Assembly (NCBI RefSeq): GCF_023051145.1
Contig: NZ_JALKFS010000005.1
Span: 3,055,733 to 3,119,732, forward strand
Source of the DNA: Williamsia sp. DF01-3
Lineage (GTDB): Bacteria > Actinomycetota > Actinomycetes > Mycobacteriales > Mycobacteriaceae
Reading direction: 5' to 3'
DNA: 64,000 nucleotides
Shown here one piece after another: positions 30,424 to 40,200 of this stretch; the first letter of the stretch is position 1, and each line of letters starts with the position of its first letter. The position numbers and the translations under genes were made by a program. The notes beneath the pieces were generated by a model. That model was not told the DNA's origin. It saw only the letters and a list, made by a program, of their open reading frames with translations, and made no database searches.

Positions 30424-31254
30424 GTGGCAGCACCCAGTGAGAAACCCGTCGATGTGGCCGAGGTGCTCGCCGAGGGCGACCTCGAACTGATCGGGCAGAT
30501 CCGGTCCGCCAGCAACGCCACCCTCGTGTGCGACGCAGTGGTCGGGGAGACCTCGGTCCGCTGCGTCTACAAGCCGGTGCGGGGCGAACAACCGCTGTGG
30601 GACTTCCCCGACGGCACGCTGGCCGGCCGCGAGGTCGCGTCGTATCTGGTGTCCGAGGCGTTGGGATGGTCGGTGATCCCGGTGACGCTGCTACGCGACG
30701 GCCCCTTCGGTCCCGGGATGGTGCAGCGCTGGATCGACACCCCCGAGCCCAGCGACGGACTGCCCACGCGGCTCGATGTGGTCGACCTCTGTTCGCCGGA
30801 CCTTGTTCCGGAGGGCTGGAAAGTGATCTTGTCGGCCATCGATGCCCGGGGCGAGGACGTGGTGCTCGTGCATGCCGACGACCCGCGCCTGCAACGGATG
30901 GCCGTACTCGACGTGCTGATCAACAACGCCGACCGCAAGGGCGGGCACGTTCTCGAAGGCCTCGACGGTCAGGTGTACGGCGTCGATCACGGCATCTGCC
31001 TACACAGCGACGACAAACTCCGCACGGTCCTGTGGGGCTGGGCAGGGGACAACATCCCGGCGCACCTCCTCGAGGACGTCGGCGGCCTGCTCGACGCGCT
31101 GCGAGAGGAAACCTCACCGCTTCGGGAGAACCTCCGCGGGCTCATCACCGCAGCCGAGATCGAGGCCCTCGCGATGCGTGCGGCCATCATGCTCGGTGAC
31201 CCGGTGATGCCTGACGCGAACAGGTCCAGGCCGATTCCCTGGCCGGCGTTCTGA
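30424..31254 (+). CDS. SCO1664-family protein (PI3/4-kinase-like fold)
   Basis: A 276-residue protein of the SCO1664 family. RCVYKPVRGEQPLWDFPDGTL carries a Lys in a kinase-like N-lobe position. LDVLINNADRKGGHVL and VYGVDHGICLH resemble the HxD and DxG elements of phosphatidylinositol-kinase-like folds. It begins at a GTG 6 bases after DUF3090 and lies upstream of mshC. Whether it has phosphotransferase activity is unknown. Confidence 0.85.
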   Translation: MAAPSEKPVDVAEVLAEGDLELIGQIRSASNATLVCDAVVGETSVRCVYKPVRGEQPLWDFPDGTLAGREVASYLVSEALGWSVIPVTLLRDGPFGPGMVQRWIDTPEPSDGLPTRLDVVDLCSPDLVPEGWKVILSAIDARGEDVVLVHADDPRLQRMAVLDVLINNADRKGGHVLEGLDGQVYGVDHGICLHSDDKLRTVLWGWAGDNIPAHLLEDVGGLLDALREETSPLRENLRGLITAAEIEALAMRAAIMLGDPVMPDANRSRPIPWPAF

Positions 31255-31341
31255 GCGCCGACGCCGCGCCGAGCCCGCTCCACCCGCGCGGAAGTTCGGC
31301 CCTGAAATCGGTTTCCCCCGTCCCCGCCCTAAGGTGTTGTC

Positions 31342-32634
31342 ATGCAGTCGTGGTCTGACACCGCCGTTCCGCCAGTACCCGGTAGAGGGCCGGCTCTAAG
31401 GCTCTATGACACCTCGGACCGTCAGGTGCGGCCGGTGAGCCCCGGCCCCACGGCGACCATGTATGTGTGCGGCATCACACCTTATGACGCAACACATCTG
31501 GGTCACGCAGCCACCTACCTGACCTTCGACCTCGTCAACCGCGTGTGGCGCGACCTCGGTCATGATGTCCACTACGTCCAGAACATCACCGACGTGGACG
31601 ACCCCCTGTTCGAACGAGCGAACCGCGACGGGATCGACTGGGTGGATCTCGGTCAACGCGAGATCAACCTGTTCCGAGAAGACATGGCCGCGTTGCGGGT
31701 GCTTCCTCCCCGCGACTACATCGGTGCGGTGGAGTCTGTCGGCGAGGTGGTCGAGGTGGTCGACAAGTTGTTGGCCTCAGGCGCCGCCTACATCGTCGAC
31801 GACCCGCAATACCCGGACATCTACTTCCGGACCGACGCCACAGAGCAATTCGGATACGAATCGGGCTACGACCACGAGACGATGCAACGGTTCTTCGTCG
31901 AACGCGGCGGTGACCCCGATCGTCCAGGCAAGCGTGACCCCCTCGACGCCCTGGTGTGGCGTGCCGCCCGCGAGTCCGAACCGTCGTGGGACTCACCGCA
32001 TGGCCGAGGCCGTCCGGGTTGGCACATCGAGTGTGCTGCAATAGCTTTGAACCGGATCGGTGCCGAGTTCGATGTGCAGGGTGGGGGCAACGACCTGATC
32101 TTCCCGCACCACGAGTTCTCCGCGGCGCACGCAGAGGCGCTGACCGGTGTGCGGCGATTCGCCAAACACTATGTGCACACGGGAATGATCGGACTCGACG
32201 GTGAGAAGATGTCGAAGTCGCGGGGCAACCTCGTTTTCGTGTCCAAACTGCGGGCGGCACAAGTCGATCCAGCCGCGATCAGGCTGGGCCTGCTTGCCGG
32301 GCACTACCGCACAGACCGCGCCTGGACCGACGACGTGCTCGCGGAGGCGACGTCGCGCCTGGACCGGTGGCGTCGTGCCGTGCAGCGTGGCGCAGGACCG
32401 GACGCCGCCCCGACGATCGAGCGACTACGTCAGCACCTCGCAGACGACCTCGACACCCCCAAGGCTCTCGCGGCAATCGATGCCTGGGCGGCCGACAGTC
32501 TCGACGGTCTGGGCAGTGTCGCCTCCGCGCCTGCGGATCTCGGCGCCGCCGTTGACGCTCTCCTCGGTGTCCCACTCACCGACACCGGGGCCGAAGGGTC
32601 GCCAATTGTTCTCACCGACAGCGAATCCCACTGA
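31342..32634 (+). CDS. mshC: Cysteine:glucosaminyl-inositol ligase of mycothiol synthesis
   Basis: ATP-dependent ligation of cysteine to 1-D-myo-inosityl-2-amino-2-deoxy-alpha-D-glucopyranoside, the third step to mycothiol, the actinobacterial low-molecular-weight thiol. It derives from cysteinyl-tRNA synthetase. HLGHAATYL is the HIGH-type motif, with a zinc-binding Cys in [19 protein letters not shown] is the KMSKS loop, and the tRNA-binding C-terminus is short. At 430 residues it is slightly longer than usual because of its N-terminus. The presence of mshC supports mycothiol-based redox chemistry in this organism. Confidence 0.95.
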   Translation: MQSWSDTAVPPVPGRGPALRLYDTSDRQVRPVSPGPTATMYVCGITPYDATHLGHAATYLTFDLVNRVWRDLGHDVHYVQNITDVDDPLFERANRDGIDWVDLGQREINLFREDMAALRVLPPRDYIGAVESVGEVVEVVDKLLASGAAYIVDDPQYPDIYFRTDATEQFGYESGYDHETMQRFFVERGGDPDRPGKRDPLDALVWRAARESEPSWDSPHGRGRPGWHIECAAIALNRIGAEFDVQGGGNDLIFPHHEFSAAHAEALTGVRRFAKHYVHTGMIGLDGEKMSKSRGNLVFVSKLRAAQVDPAAIRLGLLAGHYRTDRAWTDDVLAEATSRLDRWRRAVQRGAGPDAAPTIERLRQHLADDLDTPKALAAIDAWAADSLDGLGSVASAPADLGAAVDALLGVPLTDTGAEGSPIVLTDSESH

Positions 32635-32656
32635 CGGCTTCGGTAAGGTTTCTCTC

Positions 32657-32965
32657 GTGGCCAACGTTCGAGAGATCGATCCCAGCACCGACGATGGCGT
32701 CTGGACCGTGGTGACCCGCACGTCGACCTATCTGCTGGACTTCGGTGAGATGACCCTGTTACGGGCTCCCGGCGTCGGTGGCACCGACGACGAGGACTGG
32801 GCCGTCAGTCGATTGCGCCGCGACTCCGAGGACATCCCTCTCCTGGGTGTGAAGTCGTGCCGGGTGGGGGAGTCGGCGCAGTTCTGGGTGCGCGCCGCGG
32901 ACGACCCCGATGTGCGCACCTGGCGTATCACCACACCGGTCGTCTCGATCGAGCGGATCTCCTGA
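32657..32965 (+). CDS. Small conserved protein downstream of mshC
   Basis: A 102-residue acidic protein with no membrane segment. It starts at a GTG 22 bases after mshC with a GGTAAGG site close by. The sequence alternates beta-like stretches (VWTVVTRTSTYLLDF, AQFWVRAADDPDVRTWRIT). No family is recognised. The longer open frame upstream runs antiparallel in mshC and is rejected in favour of this start. Cotranscription with mshC is likely. Confidence 0.6.
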   Translation: MANVREIDPSTDDGVWTVVTRTSTYLLDFGEMTLLRAPGVGGTDDEDWAVSRLRRDSEDIPLLGVKSCRVGESAQFWVRAADDPDVRTWRITTPVVSIERIS

Positions 32966-33068
32966 CCCGCCCCCGGACGCCACCCCGACCGTGCCCGGAA
33001 CCCCTCGACCGCGCCGTCAGACTTGCCGACCGGGCCCTCGTTCGCACGAGAGACCTGATCGACGGCCA

Positions 33069-33386
33069 TCAGGCCCACACGTGGATCATCCCGTCCCTGA
33101 CCTCTGCTCGGTAGTGCGGTAGCGCTTCGATGTCGTCGCTGTTGGTGCATCTGCCGTCCTCGAACGAAAAGGTGTACTGGTGCAACGGGCACATCACCTT
33201 CGTCGAGTCGGTCTGGCCGTCGGCGATCGGCCCGCCGCGGTGCGGACAGACCGCGCCCAACGCCCGCACAGTGCCGTCCGACATCCGGAAGACGGCCACC
33301 TGGCTGCCGTCCACCACGTAGGCGCGGCCCTCTCCGACCGTGATGTCGCTCAGTGGGCCCACCACCGTGGATGCGGGCGCGCTCAT
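33069..33386 (-). CDS. nirD: Nitrite reductase small subunit, Rieske type
   Basis: The small subunit of assimilatory NAD(P)H-dependent nitrite reductase. CPHRGG and CPLHQY provide the full CxH..CxxH set for a Rieske [2Fe-2S] cluster, which many NirD proteins have lost. It is 105 residues long, starting at the ATG that overlaps the nirB stop (ATGA). An upstream in-frame extension inside nirB is not used. It is the third gene of the operon. Confidence 0.93.
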   Translation of the reverse strand: MSAPASTVVGPLSDITVGEGRAYVVDGSQVAVFRMSDGTVRALGAVCPHRGGPIADGQTDSTKVMCPLHQYTFSFEDGRCTNSDDIEALPHYRAEVRDGMIHVWA

Positions 33387-35856
33387 CGGACCGGCACCAG
33401 AGGCAGCTTGATGAGCGGCAGGGCCGGAGTGAACTGTGCCGGCGACTTCGGCGCCAACCGCTCCTTCCACGGATCGCTGTAGGCCGCGATGGACATGCCG
33501 ATACGTTCGAGCAATCCGTCGACGATGCCGTCACGATCGTCGATCAGGATCGCCCGCAGCTCCTCGATGCCGATTCGGGGCACCCAGGAGTAGGTCCGTT
33601 CGAGCCACTTGGCCGTCTCGCGGTAGTACTGGATGAAGACGCCGCAGATGCGGATGACCTCCTCGGCGCCGTTCGCGGTCGCGAGCAGATCACCTTTACG
33701 GATGTGGGCACCGGCAGCCCCGCCGACATAGATCTCCCAACGGCCATCGCCGACAGCCACCACACCGAAGTCCTTACACAGAGCTTCGGCGCAGTTGCGA
33801 GGGCACCCCGTGACCGCCAGTTTCAGCTTGGCGGGCGACTCGAGCCCTTGGTAGCGCTCCTCGATCGCAATCCCGAGGCCGGTGGAATCGTCGAGACCGA
33901 ACCGGCAAAAATCGGTTCCCACACAGGTTTTCACCGTCCGGAAGCTCTTCCCGTAGGCGTATCCCGAGGGCATGTCGAGGTCTTCCCAGACCTTGGGCAG
34001 GTCTTCTTTGCGAATACCGAGCAGGTCGATCCGCTGACCACCGGTCACCTTGATCATCGGGATGTCGTACTTGTCGGCCACATCGGCGATCTTGCGCAGC
34101 TGCGTGGGATTGGTGACGCCGCCCTTCATCTGGGGCACAACCGAGAAGGTGCCATCGCGCTGGATGTTGGCATGCACGCGGTCATTGATGAACAGCGCGC
34201 CGCGTTCGTCCTCCCACTCGTTGCCCCAGATGATCCGGAGCAGAGATGCCAGTGGCATCTTGGCTGTGACGTCTTCGCCGTCGGGTGCGAGTTCGGCGAG
34301 AATCGCCGACACCGATCGCAGATTGCGTTCCCGGATCTGTTCGATCAGCTCGGGCTTGCTCAACGGAATGGCAGGTACGTACCAGTCCGCAGACGGGTCT
34401 TCGGCCAGCGCTCCACCCGCGGCACAGGCGACAACATCGGCGACCAGGCCTTTGCACGAGCCGCAACCCTTTCCGGCGCGTGTCTTCGCAACGACTTCGC
34501 CGACCGATTTCGCCCCGGCGTGCACGCACGCCACGATGTCGCCTTTGGTGACGCCGTTGCAGTTGCACACCTGTACTTCGTCGGCCAGTTCGGCTGCACC
34601 TGTCGCCGCGCTGGGCGTGCCCATGTCGAAGAGCATGCTGATGCGCTCGTCGGGCAGCGGCACCTTCTCGTCGAAGGCCTGGGTGAGGAAGCTGACCTTG
34701 CTGATGTCGCCGAGCAACATCGCGCCGATCAGCTTGTTGTCTCGCACCACAACGGATTTGTATGTGCCGCTGCGAGGTTCGTAGAACTGGACGAACTCGT
34801 CGGTGTCGCGTTCGGGACCCTTCACACCCATGGCCGCGACATCGACTCCGGCCACCTTCAGCTTGGTCGTCAGACGCGAACCGTGGTAAGCCGCTGTGGG
34901 ATCGGCTCCGGTCAGTACGTCTGCGAGTACACCCGCCTGCTCCCACAGTGGTGCGACGAGACCGTATACCTCGCCGCGGTGCTGACAGCATTCGCCGACC
35001 GAGTAGATAGAACCTTCGTCCTCACAACGCATCTGGTCGTCGACGACGATTCCGCGCTCGACCACCAGCCCGCCGAGACGAGCGAACTCGACATTGGGTC
35101 TGATGCCGGCAGTCACCACGATCATGTCGGCCGGCAGCGAGGTGTCGTCGTTGAAGCCGACTCCGGTCACCCTGCCCTCGTCGTCGCGCAGCACAGCCGT
35201 GGTGCGCTTGGACGTGTGGACGCCGACACCGAGCTCCTCGATCTTGTTGCGCAGTACCCGGCCGCCGCGTTCGTCCAATTGCTGGTTCATCAGGTGACCG
35301 GGGGAATGCACCACGTCGACGTCGATGCCTTGTGTCCGCAGTCCGTAGGCCGCCTCGAGGCCGAGGAGTCCGCCACCGATCACCACTGCCCGCATGTCGT
35401 CCTTGGACAACGCCATCTGCAACATGCCGTTGGTGTCCTCGATGGTGCGGAACCCGAACACGCCGCGGGCGAGGTGTCCGTCGGGTGCTCGGAGACCGTC
35501 CATGTTCGGGAAGAAGGTGTTGCTGCCGGTCGCGATCACCAAGGTGTCGTAGTCGATTTCGCGCCCGCTCTCGCAGGTGACGGTCTTGGCGAAGCGATCG
35601 AGCGCGACCGCGCGGTCACCGGCGTAGAGCTTGACGTCGTTCTCGCGGTACCAAGCCATCGGGTTGAGCATCAGATCGTCGTCGTCGATGGAACTCTCAC
35701 CCGCGAGTACGTGCGAGAGCATGATGCGGTTGTAGTTTCCGTACGGTTCGTCGCCGATCATCGTGATCTCGAATCGCGTCCCCCCACCGCGCTCGAGTAT
35801 CTCTTCCACGGTTCGCGCGCCGCCATCCCGTTGCCGACCACCACCAGGCGTTCCAT
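33383..35856 (-). CDS. nirB: Nitrite reductase large subunit (one frameshift near the start as sequenced)
   Basis: Reduces nitrite to ammonium with NAD(P)H. In order: FAD/NAD(P)H oxidoreductase domain, a BFD-type Cys cluster (CNCNGVTK..GCGSC), then the sirohaem/[4Fe-4S] reductase domain with CVGTDFCRFG and CPRNCAEAL. As sequenced, an ATG-led frame gives 808 residues lacking the start of the FAD-binding Rossmann loop. The start MERLVVVGNGMAA lies in another frame and ends TGATG-coupled to the upstream gene. One extra base near 35817 joins the two and yields 824 residues. I treat the gene as intact with a sequencing error. Confidence 0.9.
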
Positions 35857-36203
35857 CAGAACTCCACGAATCCGAAGTCGACGACGATGTCGCCGCTGCA
35901 CCCCTCGGGCGCGGCGAAGACGAGCTCGAGCAAGCTGTCCGGATCCACGTCCTCCACCACGCGCAACGGAACGTTCACCGATGCCCTCGCTCCCAACGGG
36001 AACCATCTCATCGGCTGCTGGTCACGGTGCAATGCCACGTAGACGAGTTCCGAACTGCTGTTCCCTCCCCGGAAATACAGCGGTTGAACGGTCATCCCGG
36101 CCGGCACCTGATATGTCAAGGAAGGATCCAACGGCGCTGCCTTGGTCAATCCGGTACCGGTGAACGAGAAGACACCCTGCAAGAACTTCGGAGTACTGGA
36201 CAT
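35856..36203 (-). CDS. Small conserved protein heading the nitrite reductase operon
   Basis: A 115-residue protein (MSSTPKFLQGVFSFTG to VVDFGFVEF) rich in beta-like strands, with one Cys and no membrane segment or signal peptide. Its stop shares one base with the nirB ATG (TGATG), so it is coupled to nirB. I do not recognise a family with certainty. Similar small genes next to nirB in Actinobacteria are often labelled as molybdopterin-related without proof. A role in nitrite reductase assembly or nitrogen signalling is inference. Confidence 0.72.
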   Translation of the reverse strand: MSSTPKFLQGVFSFTGTGLTKAAPLDPSLTYQVPAGMTVQPLYFRGGNSSSELVYVALHRDQQPMRWFPLGARASVNVPLRVVEDVDPDSLLELVFAAPEGCSGDIVVDFGFVEF

Positions 36204-36236
36204 GCCGTCACTAAACGTGAACTCGATGAACCATTA

Positions 36237-36252
36237 CTTGCAGCCGCGTTAC
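36237..36252 (-). promoter_or_regulatory. Possible GlnR half-box upstream of the nitrite reductase operon
   Basis: On the coding strand GTAAC-N6-GCAAG stands about 35-50 bases before the operon's first ATG. The GlnR consensus of Actinobacteria is GTnAC-N6-GAAAC. The first half matches fully and the second in three of five positions. Nitrite reductase operons are commonly GlnR-controlled, so the position fits, but the match is weak. Confidence 0.25.
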
Positions 36253-36316
36253 ATCTCGATTGTCGAGAACTCACCGCATCGCCCGGCGGGCGGTGATCAA
36301 GGTCGGTTCCGCGCCC

Positions 36317-37198
36317 TCAGGCGCCGAAACTGCCGCCCGGACCGCGCCTGCGGAGATAGCGCTCGAACTCGGCGGCCAGCGCATCGCCGTCGATCTTCGA
36401 CAGTGTCTCGTCCACGCTGACCTCGGCGTCGCCGCGCTCTTCGAGGCCGCGGACGTAATCGGCGATCTCCTCGTCGTCCTCGGTCATCTCGGTGACCGCG
36501 CGCTCCCATTCCTCTGCCTGTTCCGGCAGTTCGCCGAGTGGGACCTCGACGTCGAGCACTTCCTCGAGCTGACTGAGCAGTGCTGCCGATGCCTTGGGGT
36601 TGGGTGGGGTGGACACATAGTGCGGAACGGCGGCCCAGAAGGAGATGGCCGGTATCCCCGCCTTCACACATTCGTCCTGCAGCACACCGGTGATCCCGGT
36701 AGGCCCTTCATACCGACTTTCCTCGAGCTTGAACTGCTTGGCCGATTCACTGCTGTAGGCCGCCCCGGTGACCGGGACCGGACGAGTGTGCGGCGTATCG
36801 GCGAGCAGTGCCGCCAGGATGACCACGGTGTCCACCTCGAGGTTGCGGGCGATGTCGAGGATCTCGGCGCAGAACCCTCGCCAGCGCATGTTCGGCTCGA
36901 TACCGCGCAGCAGAACGATGTCCCGGTGCGATCCCGGCGGCGTACAGTACGAGATCGATGTTGTCGGCCAATCGATTCGCCGGGTCACGCCGTCGATCTG
37001 TTTGATGGTCGGCCTGTTGACCTGGAAGTCGTAGTAGTCGTCGGAGTCGATGTCGGCGAGCGGAACAGCATCCCAGACGAGTTCGAGATGTTCGACCGCT
37101 CCGCTGGCCGCATCACCGGCATCGTTCCACCCTTCGAAGGCAGCAACCAGCGTGGGGCGGCGCAATCGTGGAAGGTTTGCGCTCTGCTCAGCGTTCAC
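36317..37198 (-). CDS. PAC2 family protein (proteasome assembly chaperone-like fold)
   Basis: A 293-residue protein of the PAC2 family, shared with the eukaryotic and archaeal proteasome assembly chaperone 2. It shows LVAAFEGWNDAGDAAS near the N-terminus, LLRGIEPNMRWRGF, VVILAALLADTPHTRP and GIPAISFWAAVPHYV. It lies divergent from metH with a 51-base gap, as M. tuberculosis Rv2125 does. This genome encodes a 20S proteasome 18 kb away, so a link is conceivable, but no such role is established for actinobacterial PAC2 proteins. Confidence 0.87.
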   Translation of the reverse strand: MNAEQSANLPRLRRPTLVAAFEGWNDAGDAASGAVEHLELVWDAVPLADIDSDDYYDFQVNRPTIKQIDGVTRRIDWPTTSISYCTPPGSHRDIVLLRGIEPNMRWRGFCAEILDIARNLEVDTVVILAALLADTPHTRPVPVTGAAYSSESAKQFKLEESRYEGPTGITGVLQDECVKAGIPAISFWAAVPHYVSTPPNPKASAALLSQLEEVLDVEVPLGELPEQAEEWERAVTEMTEDDEEIADYVRGLEERGDAEVSVDETLSKIDGDALAAEFERYLRRRGPGGSFGA

Positions 37199-37249
37199 TG
37201 ATCCAGCCTACGACCGAACACCGATGGAGAGCGAACTACCCTGTTAACC

Positions 37250-40200
37250 ATGTCTGCCGCAACTTCAGCATCATTCGATACCGAATTGCTCGCCGCGATG
37301 AACAAACGCGTCCTGATCGGTGACGGTGCCATGGGAACAATGTTGCAGGCAGCGGACCTGACATTGGACGATTTCCTGGGACTCGAGGGTTGCAACGAGA
37401 TCCTCAACGACACCCGTCCGGACGTCCTGCGGGAGATCCACCGAGCCTATTTCGAGGCAGGCGCGGATGCGGTCGAGACCAACACGTTCGGTTGCAACCT
37501 CTCGAACCTCGGCGACTACGACATCGCCGACCGCATCCGGGAGTTGGCCTTCAAGGGCACCAAGCTCGCCCGGGAGGTCGCCGACGAGGTCGGACCGAGC
37601 GCCGACGGCATCCCTCGCTTTGTTCTCGGATCGATCGGGCCGGGTACCAAACTCCCCACTCTGGGCCACACCACCTTCGCGGCGATCCGCGATGCGTACC
37701 AGCAATGCGCGCTGGGAATGGTCGAAGGCGGTGCCGACGCCATCCTGATCGAGACCTCGCAGGACCTCCTGCAGGTGAAGGCCGCCGTTCTCGGTTCCCA
37801 GCAGGCGATGGACGAACTCGGCCGCCGGATCCCGATCATCACCCACGTCACCGTGGAGACCACCGGCACCATGCTGCTGGGCTCGGAGATCGGGGCCGCA
37901 CTCACCTCGCTGGAGCCTCTGGGCATCGACATGATCGGCCTGAACTGCGCCACCGGTCCCGCCGAGATGAGCGAACACCTCCGGTATCTCACCCGGCATG
38001 CCCGGGTGCCCGTGTCCGTGATGCCCAACGCCGGACTGCCGACCCTGGGCAAGGACGGTGCCGAGTACCCGCTCACGCCGGAAGAACTCGCCGAGGCACT
38101 CAAGGGTTTCGTCGAGGAGTACGGACTGTCGTTCGTCGGTGGGTGCTGTGGCACCACACCCGAGCACATCCGTCAGGTCGCCGAAGCGGTACGCGGCGCC
38201 GACAAGGCCGAACGACATCCGGAACATGCCGCCGAGATCTCGTCGTTGTACAGCTCGGTGCCGTTCCATCAAGACGCCAGCATCCTGATGATCGGTGAGC
38301 GCACCAACTCCAACGGGTCGAAGGCATTCCGCGACGCGATGCTCGCCGGGGACTACCAGAAGTGCCTCGACATCGCGAAGGATCAGACGCGCGACGGTGC
38401 ACACATGCTCGACCTCAACGTCGACTACGTCGGCCGCGACGGCGCCGCCGACATGTCCGCGCTCGCCAGCCGACTTGCCACCTCCTCGACGTTGCCGATC
38501 ATGCTCGACTCCACCGAGCCCGAGGTGCTCGAGGCCGGGCTGGAGCACCTGGGTGGACGCTGTGCGGTGAACTCGGTGAACTACGAGGACGGCGACGGCC
38601 CCGAATCGCGGTTCACCCGCACGATGAAGCTGGTCAAGAAGCACGGCGCCGCGGTGGTCGCGCTGACCATCGACGAAGAGGGCCAGGCCCGAACCGCCGA
38701 TTGGAAGGTGAAGGTCGCCGAGCGCCTCATCACCGACATCACCGAGAACTGGGGCCTCAACGAAGAGGACATCATCATCGATGCCCTCACGTTCCCCATC
38801 TCGACAGGTCAAGAAGAGGTCCGACGCGACGGCATCGAGACGATCGAGGCGATCCGCCGGCTCAAGGCGAGTCATCCCGACGTCCACTTCACCCTCGGCA
38901 TCTCGAATGTGTCCTTCGGACTCAATGCCGCCGCCCGTCAGGTGCTCAACTCGGTGTTCCTGCACGAGTGTGTGGAGGCAGGTCTCGACACGGCCATCGT
39001 TCACGCTTCGAAGATCCTCCCGATGGCCCGTATCCCCGACGACCACCGGGAGATCGCCCTCGACCTGGTCTACGACCGGCGCCGGGAAGGCTACGACCCG
39101 CTGCAGAAGCTCATGCAGCTGTTCGAGGGCGTCTCGGCGGCGTCGGCGCGGGAGAGCCGCGCGCAGGAACTGGCAAAGCTACCGCTCTTCGAGCGTCTCG
39201 AACGCCGGATCGTCGACGGCGAACGAGCCGGCCTCACCGACGATCTCGACGAAGCCATGACGCAGGTGCCGCCGCTCGAGATCATCAACGAGACGCTGCT
39301 CTCCGGCATGAAGACGGTCGGTGAGCTCTTCGGGTCCGGGCAGATGCAGTTGCCCTTTGTCCTTCAGAGCGCAGAGGTCATGAAAATGGCTGTGGCGCAT
39401 CTGGAACCACACATGGAGGCCACGGGAGAAGACGGCAAGGGCCGCATCGTGCTGGCCACGGTCAAGGGCGATGTGCACGACATCGGGAAGAATCTCGTCG
39501 ACATCATCTTGTCGAACAACGGCTACGAAGTGGTGAACATCGGCATCAAACAGCCGATCGCGAACATCATCGAGGCCGCCGAGGACAAGAACGCCGACGT
39601 CATCGGGATGTCCGGCCTGCTGGTGAAGTCCACGGTGGTGATGAAGGACAACCTCAAGGAGCTCAACAGCCGGGGTCTGGCCGAGAAGTTCCCCGTACTG
39701 CTCGGCGGTGCAGCACTGACCCGCTCCTATGTGGAGAACGACCTCAGTGAAACCTACGAGGGCGACGTGCATTACGCGCGAGACGCTTTCGAGGGCCTGC
39801 GGCTGATGGACGACATCATGCTGACCAAGCGTGGCGGTGCCCCGGCACCCGACAGTCCCGAGGCGCTGGCAGCGGCGGAGAAGACCGCCGAACGCAAGAA
39901 GCGCCACGACCGGTCCAAGCGCATCGCCGAAAAGCGTAAGGCCGAGGCAGAACCGGTGGTGGTGCCCGAGCGTTCGGATGTCGCCGCGGGGCTTCCGGTA
40001 CCCACGCCTCCGTTCTGGGGGTCACGCATCGTCAAGGGTGTGCCGGTGGCTCAGTACCTGTCGTTGCTCGACGAGCGTGCCCTGTTCCTGGGGCAGTGGG
40101 GTCTGCGCGGCGCCCGGGCCGGTGAGGGGCCGAGCTACGAAGATCTGGTGGAGACCGACGGGCGTCCTCGTCTGCGGTACTGGATCGACCGGCTGGCGAC

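Noticed and set aside
33353-36163. 936-residue open frame on the + strand across nirB
   Set aside because: Antisense shadow of the nirB/nirD coding strand. Its translation is His/Arg/Asp-rich with no domain, while the minus strand has full NirB motifs.
37271-39046. 591-residue open frame antisense to metH
   Set aside because: Shadow frame; metH motifs are continuous on the + strand.
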